From assembly GCA_002344825.1 (NCBI GenBank), contig DDUN01000011.1:1-37899 (forward strand): a stretch of 37,899 nucleotides of DNA, read 5' to 3'. The notes below the pieces were generated by a model. The model was given only the letters and a program-made list of their open reading frames with translations. It had not been told where the DNA came from and searched no databases. Below, one piece after another: positions 1 to 7,632 of this stretch; position 1 is the stretch's first letter, and each line of letters starts with the position of its first letter. This stretch comes from Candidatus Multiplicimicrobium inquinatum. GTDB lineage: Bacteria > Omnitrophota > Omnitrophia > Omnitrophales > Aquincolibacteriaceae. The position numbers and the translations under genes are program-made.

Positions 1-760
1 TAAACCGCTTCAGCGGAATCTGAACAGTCTGCCACTGGTCTGTAATACCGCTCACAAAAAATGAGGAAGAGCGGCTATCCGGTGTTTTCAACTCAACTTT
101 CAGCCTTTTTGTAAATTTATGAGAAGCTCCGCGGACATCGATAGAAAGGGTGTCATAGGGCAAAGCGTTCACATTCTCAAGCTTCATCCAAAAACCGTTG
201 TAGGCGGGGCTGGGTGAATCAACATCATAATCTAACCGCAACGCAAAACCTTCAATATTGCCTGTCGAGTCATCCGAAGCAAAAGTGGCTCGGCAGCCTT
301 GCGTGTCATCGGTGGGGTCTTTATCCCATCCGCCAAAATCACCGCCCAAATTATTGGGTTTATCTCCTGCGTCAAAATCAGCCAGCATCAGTTTTCCGGC
401 CTTAGCGGCCTCATCCAACAACAAACTTTTCGCGGAAACAACATTGCCTTCTTCATCCAAAACAAGCTCTCCTTGCTCATCAACGGCTTCATCCAAAGAT
501 GTCTCAGGACGGGCTTCTTCAGGTAAAACATCGCGGGCTTTAACCGGCTCAGAGGCAGGAGCATCAAAAGCGGGCTCCATCGGCGCGTCAGAAGCAACAA
601 TCGACTCAGTTACGGCAGCCGGTTCTGAAACATCGGATTGGGGCGCGGAGGATTCTGACTGCTGCGCCAATGCCGCTTCCATAGAATCAGTGAGCTCATC
701 AGCCCCAGCTAAACTGGAAATAAGAAATAACGCAAAAAATGCCGGTAAGTATTTTTTCAT
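1..760 (-). CDS. Secreted protein with CIA30/CBM-like beta-sandwich domain (3' end cut by window edge)
   Basis: The reading frame is open from ATG at 760 to the left edge, so the C-terminus is missing. Residues 1-20 form a Sec signal peptide ending near LAGA. Residues 21-120 are a low-complexity acidic, Ala/Pro/Ser-rich stalk. From about residue 124 a globular domain begins (LMLADFDAGDKPNNLGGDFG), followed by GWDKDPTDD and LSIDVRGA motifs. This pattern matches galactose-binding-like CIA30/CBM11-type domains that bind carbohydrate or act as surface modules. A purine-rich AAGGGA lies 8-10 bases before the start. The gene is not linked to any neighbour operon. The domain assignment is by motif resemblance; substrate unknown. 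An envelope or extracellular role is inferred. Confidence 0.75.
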   Translation of the reverse strand, partial: MKKYLPAFFALFLISSLAGADELTDSMEAALAQQSESSAPQSDVSEPAAVTESIVASDAPMEPAFDAPASEPVKARDVLPEEARPETSLDEAVDEQGELVLDEEGNVVSAKSLLLDEAAKAGKLMLADFDAGDKPNNLGGDFGGWDKDPTDDTQGCRATFASDDSTGNIEGFALRLDYDVDSPSPAYNGFWMKLENVNALPYDTLSIDVRGASHKFTKRLKVELKTPDSRSSSFFVSGITDQWQTVQIPLKRF

Positions 761-841
761 GAATCGTCCCTTCAATGTGAGGCGATTCTAACAAAATTTG
801 GCGCCCTCGGGCAAATCAATCTTCAGACGGCCCTGAAAGCC

Positions 842-1069
842 CTAAAAATGAAAGCTATTGTCTTTCGAAGCCGCTTGGCTGAAAAGGACTTTCACTTCGT
901 TTAATTTACGTTCGATCGCCAAAAGCATCTGCTTCACTTCTTCTTCCGTGTATTCATAATTAGAGCGATTGGAACAGTTTCCCAGTATCTCCAATTTCTC
1001 AATCACCGCGTTGGTTCTGCTCGATGCCAATCTTTTAAAACGGTCTTTTTTAGACTCGGATGTTTCCAT
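842..1069 (-). CDS. Small helical protein, unknown function
   Basis: A 75-residue charged protein with a strong ribosome binding site (AGGAGAGG about 6 bases before ATG), which supports it as a real gene. It has no signal peptide or membrane segment. The central NYEYTEEEVKQMLLAIERKL segment should form an amphipathic helix, preceded by a basic N-terminus (KKDRFKRLASSR). It is the last gene of the minus-strand run that starts with the DoxX gene, 48 bases after the rhomboid-like gene. I do not recognise the family and assign no function; a small cytosolic regulatory or structural protein is one possibility. Confidence 0.75.
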   Translation of the reverse strand: METSESKKDRFKRLASSRTNAVIEKLEILGNCSNRSNYEYTEEEVKQMLLAIERKLNEVKVLFSQAASKDNSFHF

Positions 1070-1117
1070 AAATCACCTCTCCTAAAAGCTACTTGCCGAA
1101 ACTTAAAAAATCAACCA

Positions 1118-1876
1118 TCACGGTTTTGCGGAAGGCAAATGATCTGAACAGTACTCTTGCCCGCTGAAAAATCGAAAAAATACCGCAGGATGAGATTTTT
1201 CGGTCGCGCCGCAAGTAGCGCAAAGGTGAAAGGGCTTTGCCTCTTCCTGCACGGCGCGAATTTCAAAGCGGGTCGTCTCAACACGATTCTTGGCTTGACG
1301 GAAAAATCCGGGGCCAAAAAAAACCAGCACGTTTAAAGCCGAGACCAAAATAGCCAGGCGCGCGGAAAGCGGTGACGCGACAAACTCAAGCACTGTCAAC
1401 GCGACAACCAGCCAAGCAAGCCATTTCATTCTAATCGGCACCACAAAAAACAAATACAACTCAAAGTCAGGGTGCAGCGCGGCAAAAGCCAAATAAACCG
1501 CGAGATAAATGTAATAGTTCGTCGCGACATTTTGCGGAGTTAAAAAAGAAACCGCGATCGTGAAAAAATAGCCCAAAAACATGAAAAGGTTAAATTTCTC
1601 ACGCCCCCACTGTTGTTCCAGAGAACGCCCCATAATAAAGAAAAGATAATACGTAAAAAAAGCAAAGATCGGGTGCATGGCAAAAGGATAAAAAATAAAA
1701 GATAAAAGCCGCCAAACCTGCCCTTGCAGAACAAGCTCAGGAACAAAAGCAATGAAAGGTAAAAAGCCGGGAGAAATCATGGAAAAGACAAAGCAAATAC
1801 CTGACCCTAAAGTTAAAATTAAAGCCAAGTTTGGAACCACAAACATTTTTCCGATCTTGGAAATAACTTTATTCAT
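1118..1876 (-). CDS. Inactive rhomboid-like membrane protein with C-terminal zinc-binding motif
   Basis: A 252-residue polytopic membrane protein with about six hydrophobic segments in residues 15-200. The sequence LQGQVWRLLSFIFYP, then GRSLEQQWGREKFNLF, matches the L1 loop region and helix layout of rhomboid-fold proteins of the TMEM115/DER-like type. No GxSG serine motif and no catalytic histidine are visible, so it is probably a pseudoprotease. The C-terminal tail has C219, C222, H229, C243 and H246, a plausible zinc site. It lies 12 bases after the mono-haem cytochrome gene in the same transcriptional unit. The fold call is good; function is unknown, with a scaffolding or membrane-protein quality-control role inferred from relatives. 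Confidence 0.8.
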   Translation of the reverse strand: MNKVISKIGKMFVVPNLALILTLGSGICFVFSMISPGFLPFIAFVPELVLQGQVWRLLSFIFYPFAMHPIFAFFTYYLFFIMGRSLEQQWGREKFNLFMFLGYFFTIAVSFLTPQNVATNYYIYLAVYLAFAALHPDFELYLFFVVPIRMKWLAWLVVALTVLEFVASPLSARLAILVSALNVLVFFGPGFFRQAKNRVETTRFEIRAVQEEAKPFHLCATCGATEKSHPAVFFRFFSGQEYCSDHLPSAKP

Positions 1877-1888
1877 TCATTTTCCGAA

Positions 1889-2521
1889 TTAAAATTTTTT
1901 CGTTCGAAACGGATTGGGTTCTTCGACAACCGCAGGGGTTTCTTCTTTTTCAGGCAAAACAACGGACGCGCCCGCGGGTTCATCCGTGGGCTCTAAAGCC
2001 GCTTTCAACGCGGGAGACAAAGAGGAAAGCTCTTGAAACACAGGCTCGGGCACGGCACGTTGCAATAACTCAGCCTCAGCCGCTAAAGCCGTCAACTTAA
2101 TCCGTTCATCCGAAATCCAATCCAAAATGGCCTGCTTCTCTTTTTTGGAAAGCCGGGCTTTCCAATGCCGCATACGAAAATCCAAGGGGGGCATACTTCC
2201 CTTCTGAATAACCGACTCTATTTTATCCAAAGTTTCCGGATCAAATTTTTTTCCCGGAAGATAAACATCATCGTCTAAATTAAGTCCCTTGATCGCCGAG
2301 CGGTATTCTTTTTTCATCGCGGAACTCATCACAGGAAGCCGGCCATACCAAGGCACGGGTGTCTGCGCGGAATGACACGGCATGCAGCTAACTTGAAATA
2401 CTTCGTTGGCTTTTTCAAATGATTTTGCTTTGCTGAAAGAAGATGAAGTGTCTTGCGCCGCGCACAATCCCGCAGTTCCCAAAAAAACCGCTGCCAATAA
2501 AAAAATTTTCAATCTTCGCAT
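1889..2521 (-). CDS. Secreted mono-haem cytochrome c (Haem_bd-like)
   Basis: A 210-residue exported protein. Residues 1-22 form a signal peptide. The haem attachment motif CMPCH is at residues 46-50, followed by a Trp (PVPWYG), then GSMPPLDFRMRHWKARLS, KKEKQAILDWI. This order is typical of the Haem_bd family (PF14376), where a distal methionine or histidine near GxMPP supplies the second axial ligand. The C-terminal ~70 residues are Pro/Glu-rich and likely disordered. The ATG directly abuts the stop codon of the TPR gene upstream, so the two are translationally coupled. It probably carries electrons in the periplasm; partner unknown. Confidence 0.85.
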   Translation of the reverse strand: MRRLKIFLLAAVFLGTAGLCAAQDTSSSFSKAKSFEKANEVFQVSCMPCHSAQTPVPWYGRLPVMSSAMKKEYRSAIKGLNLDDDVYLPGKKFDPETLDKIESVIQKGSMPPLDFRMRHWKARLSKKEKQAILDWISDERIKLTALAAEAELLQRAVPEPVFQELSSLSPALKAALEPTDEPAGASVVLPEKEETPAVVEEPNPFRTKKF

Positions 2522-3907
2522 CTAAAAAAACTCAGGATAATTTTTAACAAGTTCTTTTTCATAATCAGAAATAGGCTTCACCATAAAATGCTTCGGCTCA
2601 AGCTCCCGTGCAAAATCCCAACAGCGCCAGGCGGATGCCATATCCATCTGTCCGTAGAATAAATCCCCTAAATCTTTGTAAGCTCCGGCTAAATAAGGGT
2701 TGGCTTTCAATGCCCCAATAAGAATCTTTGCCGCGGCTTCATTCTCGCCTAAAACTGCTTTTTGATTCGCAATCATCAAATCGATGACATGTCCGCGTTC
2801 GATTTTGGAGCGATCCAACTTTTGTAATTCTTCAATCGCGCGCGAGGCCTGTTCTTTCCCTGAAATGCCCAAACTGCGCAGAAAACGGTCCAATTCCGCG
2901 TCTTCGGATTGATGTGCCGCGACTTTCTGCATCTCGGCCGAAGCCTCCGCCTGATCGCCGGATTGAAGTCCATACTCTAAATAATAAACCACGGCATTCA
3001 GATAATCTTTCTTTGAAGCCGCGGCTTTGGCTTCTTCCCAAAACCAAGCTTTGGAAAGTTTGTTGTCTTGCCCTTTCACTGATTGAATTACACCATCTAA
3101 AGCCGCGGACTCGGACAAAGCACCGGGACGCTTTGAAGACTGAGTATAGCTTGCCGGAATTTCAAAACCCCGGTCATCGCGAGTTTCAAAACTTTTCAGC
3201 TGAACAACAAATTCATCTTTCGATATGAGGCTTTGCAGCCGATAACGAAACTCTTTTGGGATGCGCTTTTCAGCTAAAACCCGCCGGCGAATAAGCGGGT
3301 GCAATGAATGATCGTAGATCAAAAACTTCTCAAAAAGCGCGCTGTCCGGCGCGGGCGTATCTTTTCCCGGCTGAATTTGCGCCAAGATCTCTCCCTGATC
3401 ACGCAACACAATGAGGTCGCCCTCCGACTTCTGTTCTTCCAAACGAACCGGCGGCTTTTCCCCTTCAAGCCCAAAAAGACTTTCAAGAGTGTATAAGTTG
3501 TCGGGTCCTTTTTCACCGGCGCGCTGAACCGCCGCCGCAATCACAATACGGCTCTGAAGCTCGGCGATTCGAAAAGACAAATCCGAGAAAAGCGAAATTT
3601 CCGCGTGCGTTTTAGCCTGATGGTCAACGTAATGTATGCGTCTTTTTTTAAAATCATAAATCCGCTCAAGCGATTTTTCTTTGACGCTAAAAAAACCATC
3701 TCCAAAAACCACGTCTTTCTTTGAAGTGATTTTTTCAGGCTTGCTTTTCTTTTTTCCGGGCTGGTCGATTGGTGCGCGATTTTCAGTTAAAACATAGTTC
3801 AAGATTATTTCAGAGGCATGGGAGGGCTTTGCCGCAACGACAAATACAAACAAGAAAAAGGCAATTCCCGAGATAGGAAAAATTTTATTTTTATTTATGC
3901 GCATCAT
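2522..3907 (-). CDS. Secreted TPR-containing protein
   Basis: About 461 residues with an N-terminal basic stretch and hydrophobic signal peptide (FFLFVFVVAAKPSHA). The middle is a charged globular region of unrecognised type. The C-terminal ~180 residues are helical repeats, including LKANPYLAGAYKDLGDLFYG and AWRCWDFARELEPKHF, which read as tetratricopeptide repeats. I chose the ATG at 3907 because it follows the DoxX stop codon after one base. A TTG at 3916, overlapping DoxX by eight bases, is also possible and lies closer to an AGGGG ribosome binding site. It sits between DoxX and a mono-haem cytochrome, suggesting a periplasmic assembly or docking role for that unit (inference). Confidence 0.8.
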   Translation of the reverse strand: MMRINKNKIFPISGIAFFLFVFVVAAKPSHASEIILNYVLTENRAPIDQPGKKKSKPEKITSKKDVVFGDGFFSVKEKSLERIYDFKKRRIHYVDHQAKTHAEISLFSDLSFRIAELQSRIVIAAAVQRAGEKGPDNLYTLESLFGLEGEKPPVRLEEQKSEGDLIVLRDQGEILAQIQPGKDTPAPDSALFEKFLIYDHSLHPLIRRRVLAEKRIPKEFRYRLQSLISKDEFVVQLKSFETRDDRGFEIPASYTQSSKRPGALSESAALDGVIQSVKGQDNKLSKAWFWEEAKAAASKKDYLNAVVYYLEYGLQSGDQAEASAEMQKVAAHQSEDAELDRFLRSLGISGKEQASRAIEELQKLDRSKIERGHVIDLMIANQKAVLGENEAAAKILIGALKANPYLAGAYKDLGDLFYGQMDMASAWRCWDFARELEPKHFMVKPISDYEKELVKNYPEFF

Positions 3908-3908
3908 A

Positions 3909-4304
3909 TTAATCAAAGCGCCCCTGCCCTTTTGAAATTGAAAAAGACCCCGCGCCTAAAAGCAAAATCGCAAGCGCGCCCAAAAGATAAATTAAGTTAA
4001 GCTCATAAGTTAGTGCGCCGTACTCGTTCAAAACCAGTAAGCTGTCGCGAAAAACAAGGTAAATGGACATTCCCATAGTGATCGCCACAAGCGCCGCCGC
4101 CGGACGCGTCATCCAGCCCGCAATTAACAGAAGAGGCGCAACAACTTCACCCGCGATAACACCCCACATCAGCTCCCTCGGTAAATGGTTTTTGACCAGC
4201 ATGTCGCCGATCATGCCAAACCCATGCGCCAACTTGTGGTATCCATGAAAAAGCATCAATCCGCCCACCGCCAGACGCAACAGCAATTTCCCGCAATTTT
4301 CCAT
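3909..4304 (-). CDS. DoxX family membrane protein
   Basis: A 131-residue protein with four hydrophobic helices. The opening LLLRLAVGGLMLFHGYHKLAHG and the segment GEVVAPLLLIAGWMTRPAA are characteristic of DoxX (PF07681). DoxX proteins are small inner-membrane proteins, some linked to quinol oxidation or thiosulfate oxidation and others to redox stress. GAGGGGG lies 5-6 bases before the ATG. It is the first gene of a minus-strand run with the secreted TPR protein and the mono-haem cytochrome, so a membrane redox function coupled to the cytochrome is a reasonable inference, but unproven. Confidence 0.88.
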   Translation of the reverse strand: MENCGKLLLRLAVGGLMLFHGYHKLAHGFGMIGDMLVKNHLPRELMWGVIAGEVVAPLLLIAGWMTRPAAALVAITMGMSIYLVFRDSLLVLNEYGALTYELNLIYLLGALAILLLGAGSFSISKGQGRFD

Positions 4305-4445
4305 GCAAACCCCCTCGAAAAGGTTAATAACGGCTTCATTCTACCTTGAAATCCACGGGGAATAAAACCTTTCATCCGAAGCTAGCTGAAAAGGCTTTGT
4401 TTTGGTAGGATACACGCCTTGCAATCATTCATTAAGGAGGCTCTC

Positions 4446-4667
4446 ATGAAAATTCATTTTGGTATTCTTTTAATCGGTGCTTTGGTTTTGGTTTCAGGCT
4501 GCGCGCGCAAATGCCCGCCTTGCCCCACTTCAGCCCCTGTTTCTTATGGCTCGGGAAGTTATACTCCTTCAAGTAATTACACGGCGCCGTCCGACGCGTA
4601 CAGCAATGCCGCGGATCAGAGCGTTTCTCAGTACGGTTCATCTCCTAATCGCTACACAAATAAGTAA
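4446..4667 (+). CDS. Small lipoprotein, Ser/Tyr-rich
   Basis: A 73-residue protein with a classical lipoprotein signal: hydrophobic GILLIGALVLVSGC with lipobox LVSG|C at residue 19. The mature part is short and low-complexity, rich in Ser, Tyr, Pro and Asn, with an initial CPPC. The start is set by a perfect AAGGAGG at 4434-4440, six bases before ATG at 4446. An in-frame upstream ATG at 4419 would bury the signal sequence and is rejected. A strong hairpin terminator follows immediately, so it is probably a well expressed single-gene transcript. No family recognised; an outer-membrane-anchored peptide is likely. Confidence 0.88.
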   Translation: MKIHFGILLIGALVLVSGCARKCPPCPTSAPVSYGSGSYTPSSNYTAPSDAYSNAADQSVSQYGSSPNRYTNK

Positions 4668-4677
4668 CGATTTCATT

Positions 4678-4720
4678 AAACCGCCGCGTTTATTTTATGA
4701 GCGCGGCGGTTTTTTATTTT
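4678..4720 (+). terminator. Rho-independent terminator after the lipoprotein gene
   Basis: An 11-bp perfect stem (AAACCGCCGCG at 4678-4688 pairing with CGCGGCGGTTT at 4702-4712) encloses a 13-base AT-rich loop and is followed by a T-rich tract TTTTATTTT. It lies 10 bases after the lipoprotein stop codon and ends just before the next gene. Confidence 0.93.
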
Positions 4721-4728
4721 AGGCACTC

Positions 4729-5304
4729 ATGAAAAAAAATATCGCTGCCCTTTTCATTTTGAGCCTTTCGATTTTTTTCTCCGGCTGGGCTGAAACAAAA
4801 CCTTCCGTATGCAAAAAGAAAGTTTGCTTTGAATCCGCCAAAGAAATTGCCGGTATTGTCTTACCCGTTCATGGCGTTGAACTGCTTGAATATATCAAGC
4901 TGGATCTTTATACCGCGGCGCTTTACGCGCCCGTAAACGCAAACTCCGTTGAGACCGTTCTGGATAACGTTCCCAAAAGCCTGATTCTGCATTATCACCG
5001 CGCGATAAAAAAAGAGTGGATGATCCAAGCTTCACGTGATCGCATCAAAAAAAACCCGCTTAATGATTCCGCCAAGCTGGAAGATCGGCTCAAACAATTG
5101 GACGCGGCTTATCAAAAAGTAAACAAAGGGGACCGCTACGAATTGCGCTATGAACCGGAGCTGGGCACCTCGCTTATTTTAAACGGTAAGCTTCAGGCAA
5201 CGATCAAGGGCGAAGATTTCCAGCGAGCTTTTTTTGGTATTTGGCTTTCGGAAGTTCCTCTGAACAAAAAACTCCGCAACAAACTTTTGAAAGCGTCGCT
5301 ATAA
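4729..5304 (+). CDS. Secreted chalcone isomerase-like protein
   Basis: A 191-residue protein with a Sec signal peptide (residues 1-21, ending SGWA). The body has the hallmarks of bacterial chalcone isomerase-like proteins (PF16036): GVELLEYIKLDLYTAALYAP near the start of the fold, PKSLILHYHRAIKKEWM, then ELRYEPELGTSLILNGK and AFFGIWLSEVPLNKKLRNKLL at the end. In this family GxWLG/S-x-P-x-xxxLRxxLL is conserved. These bacterial proteins are not known to isomerise flavonoids; a periplasmic fatty-acid or hydrophobic ligand binding role is usually proposed. The ribosome binding site is weak. The upstream terminator suggests separate transcription from the lipoprotein. Confidence 0.85.
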   Translation: MKKNIAALFILSLSIFFSGWAETKPSVCKKKVCFESAKEIAGIVLPVHGVELLEYIKLDLYTAALYAPVNANSVETVLDNVPKSLILHYHRAIKKEWMIQASRDRIKKNPLNDSAKLEDRLKQLDAAYQKVNKGDRYELRYEPELGTSLILNGKLQATIKGEDFQRAFFGIWLSEVPLNKKLRNKLLKASL

Positions 5305-5326
5305 AAAGATTCTGGGATTTTTTTAT

Positions 5327-5572
5327 TTAAATCTGCGGCATTTGAACTTTTGCCATTAACTGCAAAAGCTCGGGATCATTCTTGAGAGCGGCAATTCTTG
5401 GGTTGGAAGAAGCTTTCTGAAAATTTTTTGTCTTCATAAGCTCAATAAACTCCGGGTCTTTGATTAATTCCTGCATTTTGGGGTGCGCGATCAACGCCTT
5501 AAAATTCTCATCTTTCATGAGTTTCTGCATCATCTGCATCTGAACTGCCATTTCTTTCATTTTTCCGAACAT
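5327..5572 (-). CDS. Small Met/Lys-rich protein with STI1-like repeats
   Basis: An 81-residue cytosolic protein. The start ATG at 5572 has an AGAGG about 5-7 bases upstream; an upstream in-frame start at 5626 lacks one. It contains three repeats of the type KDENFKALIAHPKMQELIKD, DPEFIELMKTKNFQ and NPRIAALKNDPELLQLM, resembling the DP/STI1 helical repeats of Hop/Sti1 co-chaperones. The N-terminus is Met/Gln-rich. It is transcribed alone, convergent with the chalcone isomerase-like gene. A chaperone-related or hydrophobic peptide binding role is inferred only from the repeat pattern. Confidence 0.75.
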   Translation of the reverse strand: MFGKMKEMAVQMQMMQKLMKDENFKALIAHPKMQELIKDPEFIELMKTKNFQKASSNPRIAALKNDPELLQLMAKVQMPQI

Positions 5573-5671
5573 ACTAACCTCTTTCCCGAATAATAAATAA
5601 TATTGCTGAATTCTACCGTTAAACAATGGCGCGTATTATGGCGAGAGAGCGCCTTCAGATCAACCCCCGAT

Positions 5672-6310
5672 TTACCTGCTCTTTTGAAATAAAACAACGT
5701 TCTCAGAGGGAAAAAAGGGCTTCCACCCATAGCGCTCCGCAATCCAACTCATCGTCTGTGACGTATAAATTGAAACATGCGTGGGATCCTTCGCGTAATA
5801 CCAACTGCTAAAAGGCGTGCTTTGTGTGTACAGCCCCGTCATCACACCCAGCCACCCGCCCGACTTCAACATTTGGTTAAGCAGATCAAACTCTTTGAGC
5901 GGATAATAAAAATGCTCTGCCGTTTCCGTGCAGGTAATGAAATCATAATTTAAATCCAATACAGCTCGATCAGGCTTAAAAAAGGGATCGTAATTATTCA
6001 TTTCAAAACCGCGTTCACGCATCATTTGTTCTACCGCCGGGCCCGGTCCGCAGCCATAATCCAAACCACGGTCTCTTTTCTGCAACTTCTCCGTTAAGGG
6101 CTGAAGAAGCCGATCTAAAAAGGCGCGGTAATTTAAATCATCCGCATGATTTTGATGAAGCCGGTATCGCTCAGCTTCAGCTTCGGGCGAAAGCCTTTGC
6201 GCGGGCGATAAGTGAATCAGATCACAGGTTCCGCAACGGTAAAAAACCCTGCTGCCGGAAGAAGAAAAAGGGCTGACTTGAGAACCGCAAAGCGGGCAAA
6301 CCAAAGACAA
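5672..6310 (-). CDS. Class I SAM-dependent methyltransferase with N-terminal zinc ribbon
   Basis: A 212-residue cytosolic protein. An N-terminal zinc ribbon (CPLCG at residues 5-9, CGTCD at 26-30) precedes a Rossmann-type methyltransferase domain with SAM motif I GLDYGCGPG at residues 82-90 and the acidic motif NNYDPFF. A later CTETAEHFYYP segment and GGWLGVMTGLY match motifs IV and V of the Methyltransf_12/23 families. It starts at TTG 6310 with AAGG five bases upstream and is only 7 bases after the preceding gene, so they form an operon. Substrate is unknown; similar zinc-ribbon methyltransferases act on sugars or small molecules. Confidence 0.87.
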   Translation of the reverse strand: MSLVCPLCGSQVSPFSSSGSRVFYRCGTCDLIHLSPAQRLSPEAEAERYRLHQNHADDLNYRAFLDRLLQPLTEKLQKRDRGLDYGCGPGPAVEQMMRERGFEMNNYDPFFKPDRAVLDLNYDFITCTETAEHFYYPLKEFDLLNQMLKSGGWLGVMTGLYTQSTPFSSWYYAKDPTHVSIYTSQTMSWIAERYGWKPFFPSENVVLFQKSR

Positions 6311-6317
6311 GGAGACC

Positions 6318-6725
6318 TTAAGCGGTTTCAGCTATTTCGCTGACGCTAAAAAATACTTCGCCGACCCCGTCCATATAAAGCCATTGGCCTTCTCTATTTT
6401 TTCTAACAAAAATCCCTTCAAAGCTTCGCCCGCTTTTGAGCGTTAGCTTCACCCTGGGCCCTTCCGGAGCGACCTGCGCGGGCTTGGGTATTTTTGACGC
6501 AACGGAAGCGACCATTGGTTTTGCTTTTTGATTCAGCTCGTTATAAAACTTGGAAGCTTCACGATTTGTTTTCAAATAATGCAATGCAATGGCCGCAACG
6601 GCAGCTAAAACAAAAAGCAACATCAAGAGCCGAAGAACTCCTCCGCCAGATTGAGACACTCCGGATTGCTTAACTCCAGCTTCAGATTTTTCGAAACTTT
6701 GACTGCGCCTCCACAAAAACTTCAT
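6318..6725 (-). CDS. Single-pass membrane protein with C-terminal SH3-like domain
   Basis: A 135-residue protein. Residues 1-28 are basic and Ser/Gly-rich, 30-50 form one transmembrane helix, 51-87 are a linker, and about 88-133 (VKLTLKSGRSFEGIFVRKN, then EVFFSVSEI) form a small beta-barrel like SH3 or Sm-like domains. The ATG at 6725 is chosen because GGAGAG lies five bases upstream; the longer form from 6752 has no such site. It is the first gene of a two-gene unit with the methyltransferase. I do not recognise a named family. Confidence 0.72.
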   Translation of the reverse strand: MKFLWRRSQSFEKSEAGVKQSGVSQSGGGVLRLLMLLFVLAAVAAIALHYLKTNREASKFYNELNQKAKPMVASVASKIPKPAQVAPEGPRVKLTLKSGRSFEGIFVRKNREGQWLYMDGVGEVFFSVSEIAETA

Positions 6726-6916
6726 AACAACTCTCCATGATAAGGGACTCAAGCAGTCTACTTCTCTCTCTTATAAAAGTAGCACAATACCCGCTTTTGT
6801 ATCGGCAACTTACCAAAAAAAATAAGATAAAAGGCTTTCTTTCCTGGGAATAAGGCCGATAATCATGATAGGTAAAGATTAGCTTTGCCTAAGTTCGATT
6901 AATCAAGGAGTGTCCC

Positions 6917-7090
6917 ATGGGTTATCAAGGCGGCGGTGGCGGATTTGGCGGCGGAGCACCGCGTGAAATGTTTACAGCAGTTTGCACAGACTGCAAAAAG
7001 GAATGCCAGGTTCCTTTTAAACCAAGTGGAGACCGTCCGGTTTATTGCAAAGACTGTTTTTCAAAACGCAAAGACGGCGGCGGACGCTAA
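6917..7090 (+). CDS. CxxC-x17-CxxC zinc-binding mini-protein
   Basis: A 57-residue protein preceded by AAGGAG at 6905-6910, with ATG at 6917 and TAA at 7088-7090. The N-terminus is glycine-rich (GYQGGGGGFGGGAP), followed by CTDC (residues 23-26) and CKDC (44-47) separated by exactly 17 residues, with a conserved CQVPFKPSGDRPVYC core. This is the small zinc-ribbon family seen in many candidate-phylum bacteria and sometimes fused to other domains. It probably binds one zinc ion and nucleic acid or protein. It is a stand-alone gene with its own terminator. Confidence 0.92.
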   Translation: MGYQGGGGGFGGGAPREMFTAVCTDCKKECQVPFKPSGDRPVYCKDCFSKRKDGGGR

Positions 7091-7109
7091 TCGATTTTTG
7101 TTTAGCACA

Positions 7110-7160
7110 AAACCCGTGAAGCAAGCGGATACACCCGCTGTTTCACGGGTTTTTCTTTTT
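7110..7160. terminator. Bidirectional rho-independent terminator
   Basis: AAACCCGTGAA (7110-7120) pairs with TTCACGGGTTT (7142-7152), and inside it AGCGG pairs with CCGCT, giving a long stem. T-rich sequence follows on the plus strand (TTTTCTTTTT). It separates the zinc mini-protein from the convergent SET-domain gene and probably ends both transcripts. Confidence 0.9.
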
Positions 7161-7620
7161 AAGCCAAAACAGGTTTCGGGAATTGTCTTTGTTTTTCCTG
7201 TAGCTTCTTAAGAACAGGCCAATAGACTTCATCTAGAATATAGCCAACACACTTTTTTGTCCCGCAAGCGCACGGATAATCTTTAGATTCTTCCAGGTCA
7301 TAGCTGTAGCTGTAAACAATCTCTTCGCCTTTTTTAATATCCCTCAACGCGTCAATCCAAATATGCCCGCGCTCAATTTTGATAATCGCGTTTTCATCGC
7401 AAGAATGGTTAATGTAGCGAGCCGTATTTTTTCCGTCGATAAAAGTTCTGGAGTTGAGCTGAAAAAGATAATCGGAGTCACTGCGCTCGGCTTGTGCGGC
7501 AGTCAGCTTTCGGCCGGTATACTCAATAATTCGTTCGTCTTTTTTAATATCACGCGCGGCAAAAACACCGCGATGGTGAATATCAGAAACACGAACCTCT
7601 AAATGCGGATATTTTTTCAT
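7159..7620 (-). CDS. SET domain protein (putative lysine methyltransferase)
   Basis: A 153-residue single-domain SET protein. Visible motifs are RGVFAARDIKKDERIIEY (SAM-binding N-lobe), RYINHSC at residues 68-74, the catalytic-type tyrosines in IVYSYSYD (101-108), and a post-SET zinc cluster CAC-GTKKC (C117, C119, C124). All key residues are present, so it is likely an active protein lysine methyltransferase; the substrate is unknown. It is the last gene of an operon behind the GyrI-like gene, 12 bases away. Bacterial SET proteins are found in several phyla and chlamydiae, where targets include histone-like proteins. Confidence 0.92.
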   Translation of the reverse strand: MKKYPHLEVRVSDIHHRGVFAARDIKKDERIIEYTGRKLTAAQAERSDSDYLFQLNSRTFIDGKNTARYINHSCDENAIIKIERGHIWIDALRDIKKGEEIVYSYSYDLEESKDYPCACGTKKCVGYILDEVYWPVLKKLQEKQRQFPKPVLA

Positions 7621-7632
7621 ATTTAAAAAATC

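Noticed and set aside
258..791. Long plus-strand frame at the left edge (177 residues)
   Set aside because: It is the antisense shadow of the minus-strand secreted protein, Ser/Ala-rich from codon complementarity, with no ribosome binding site.
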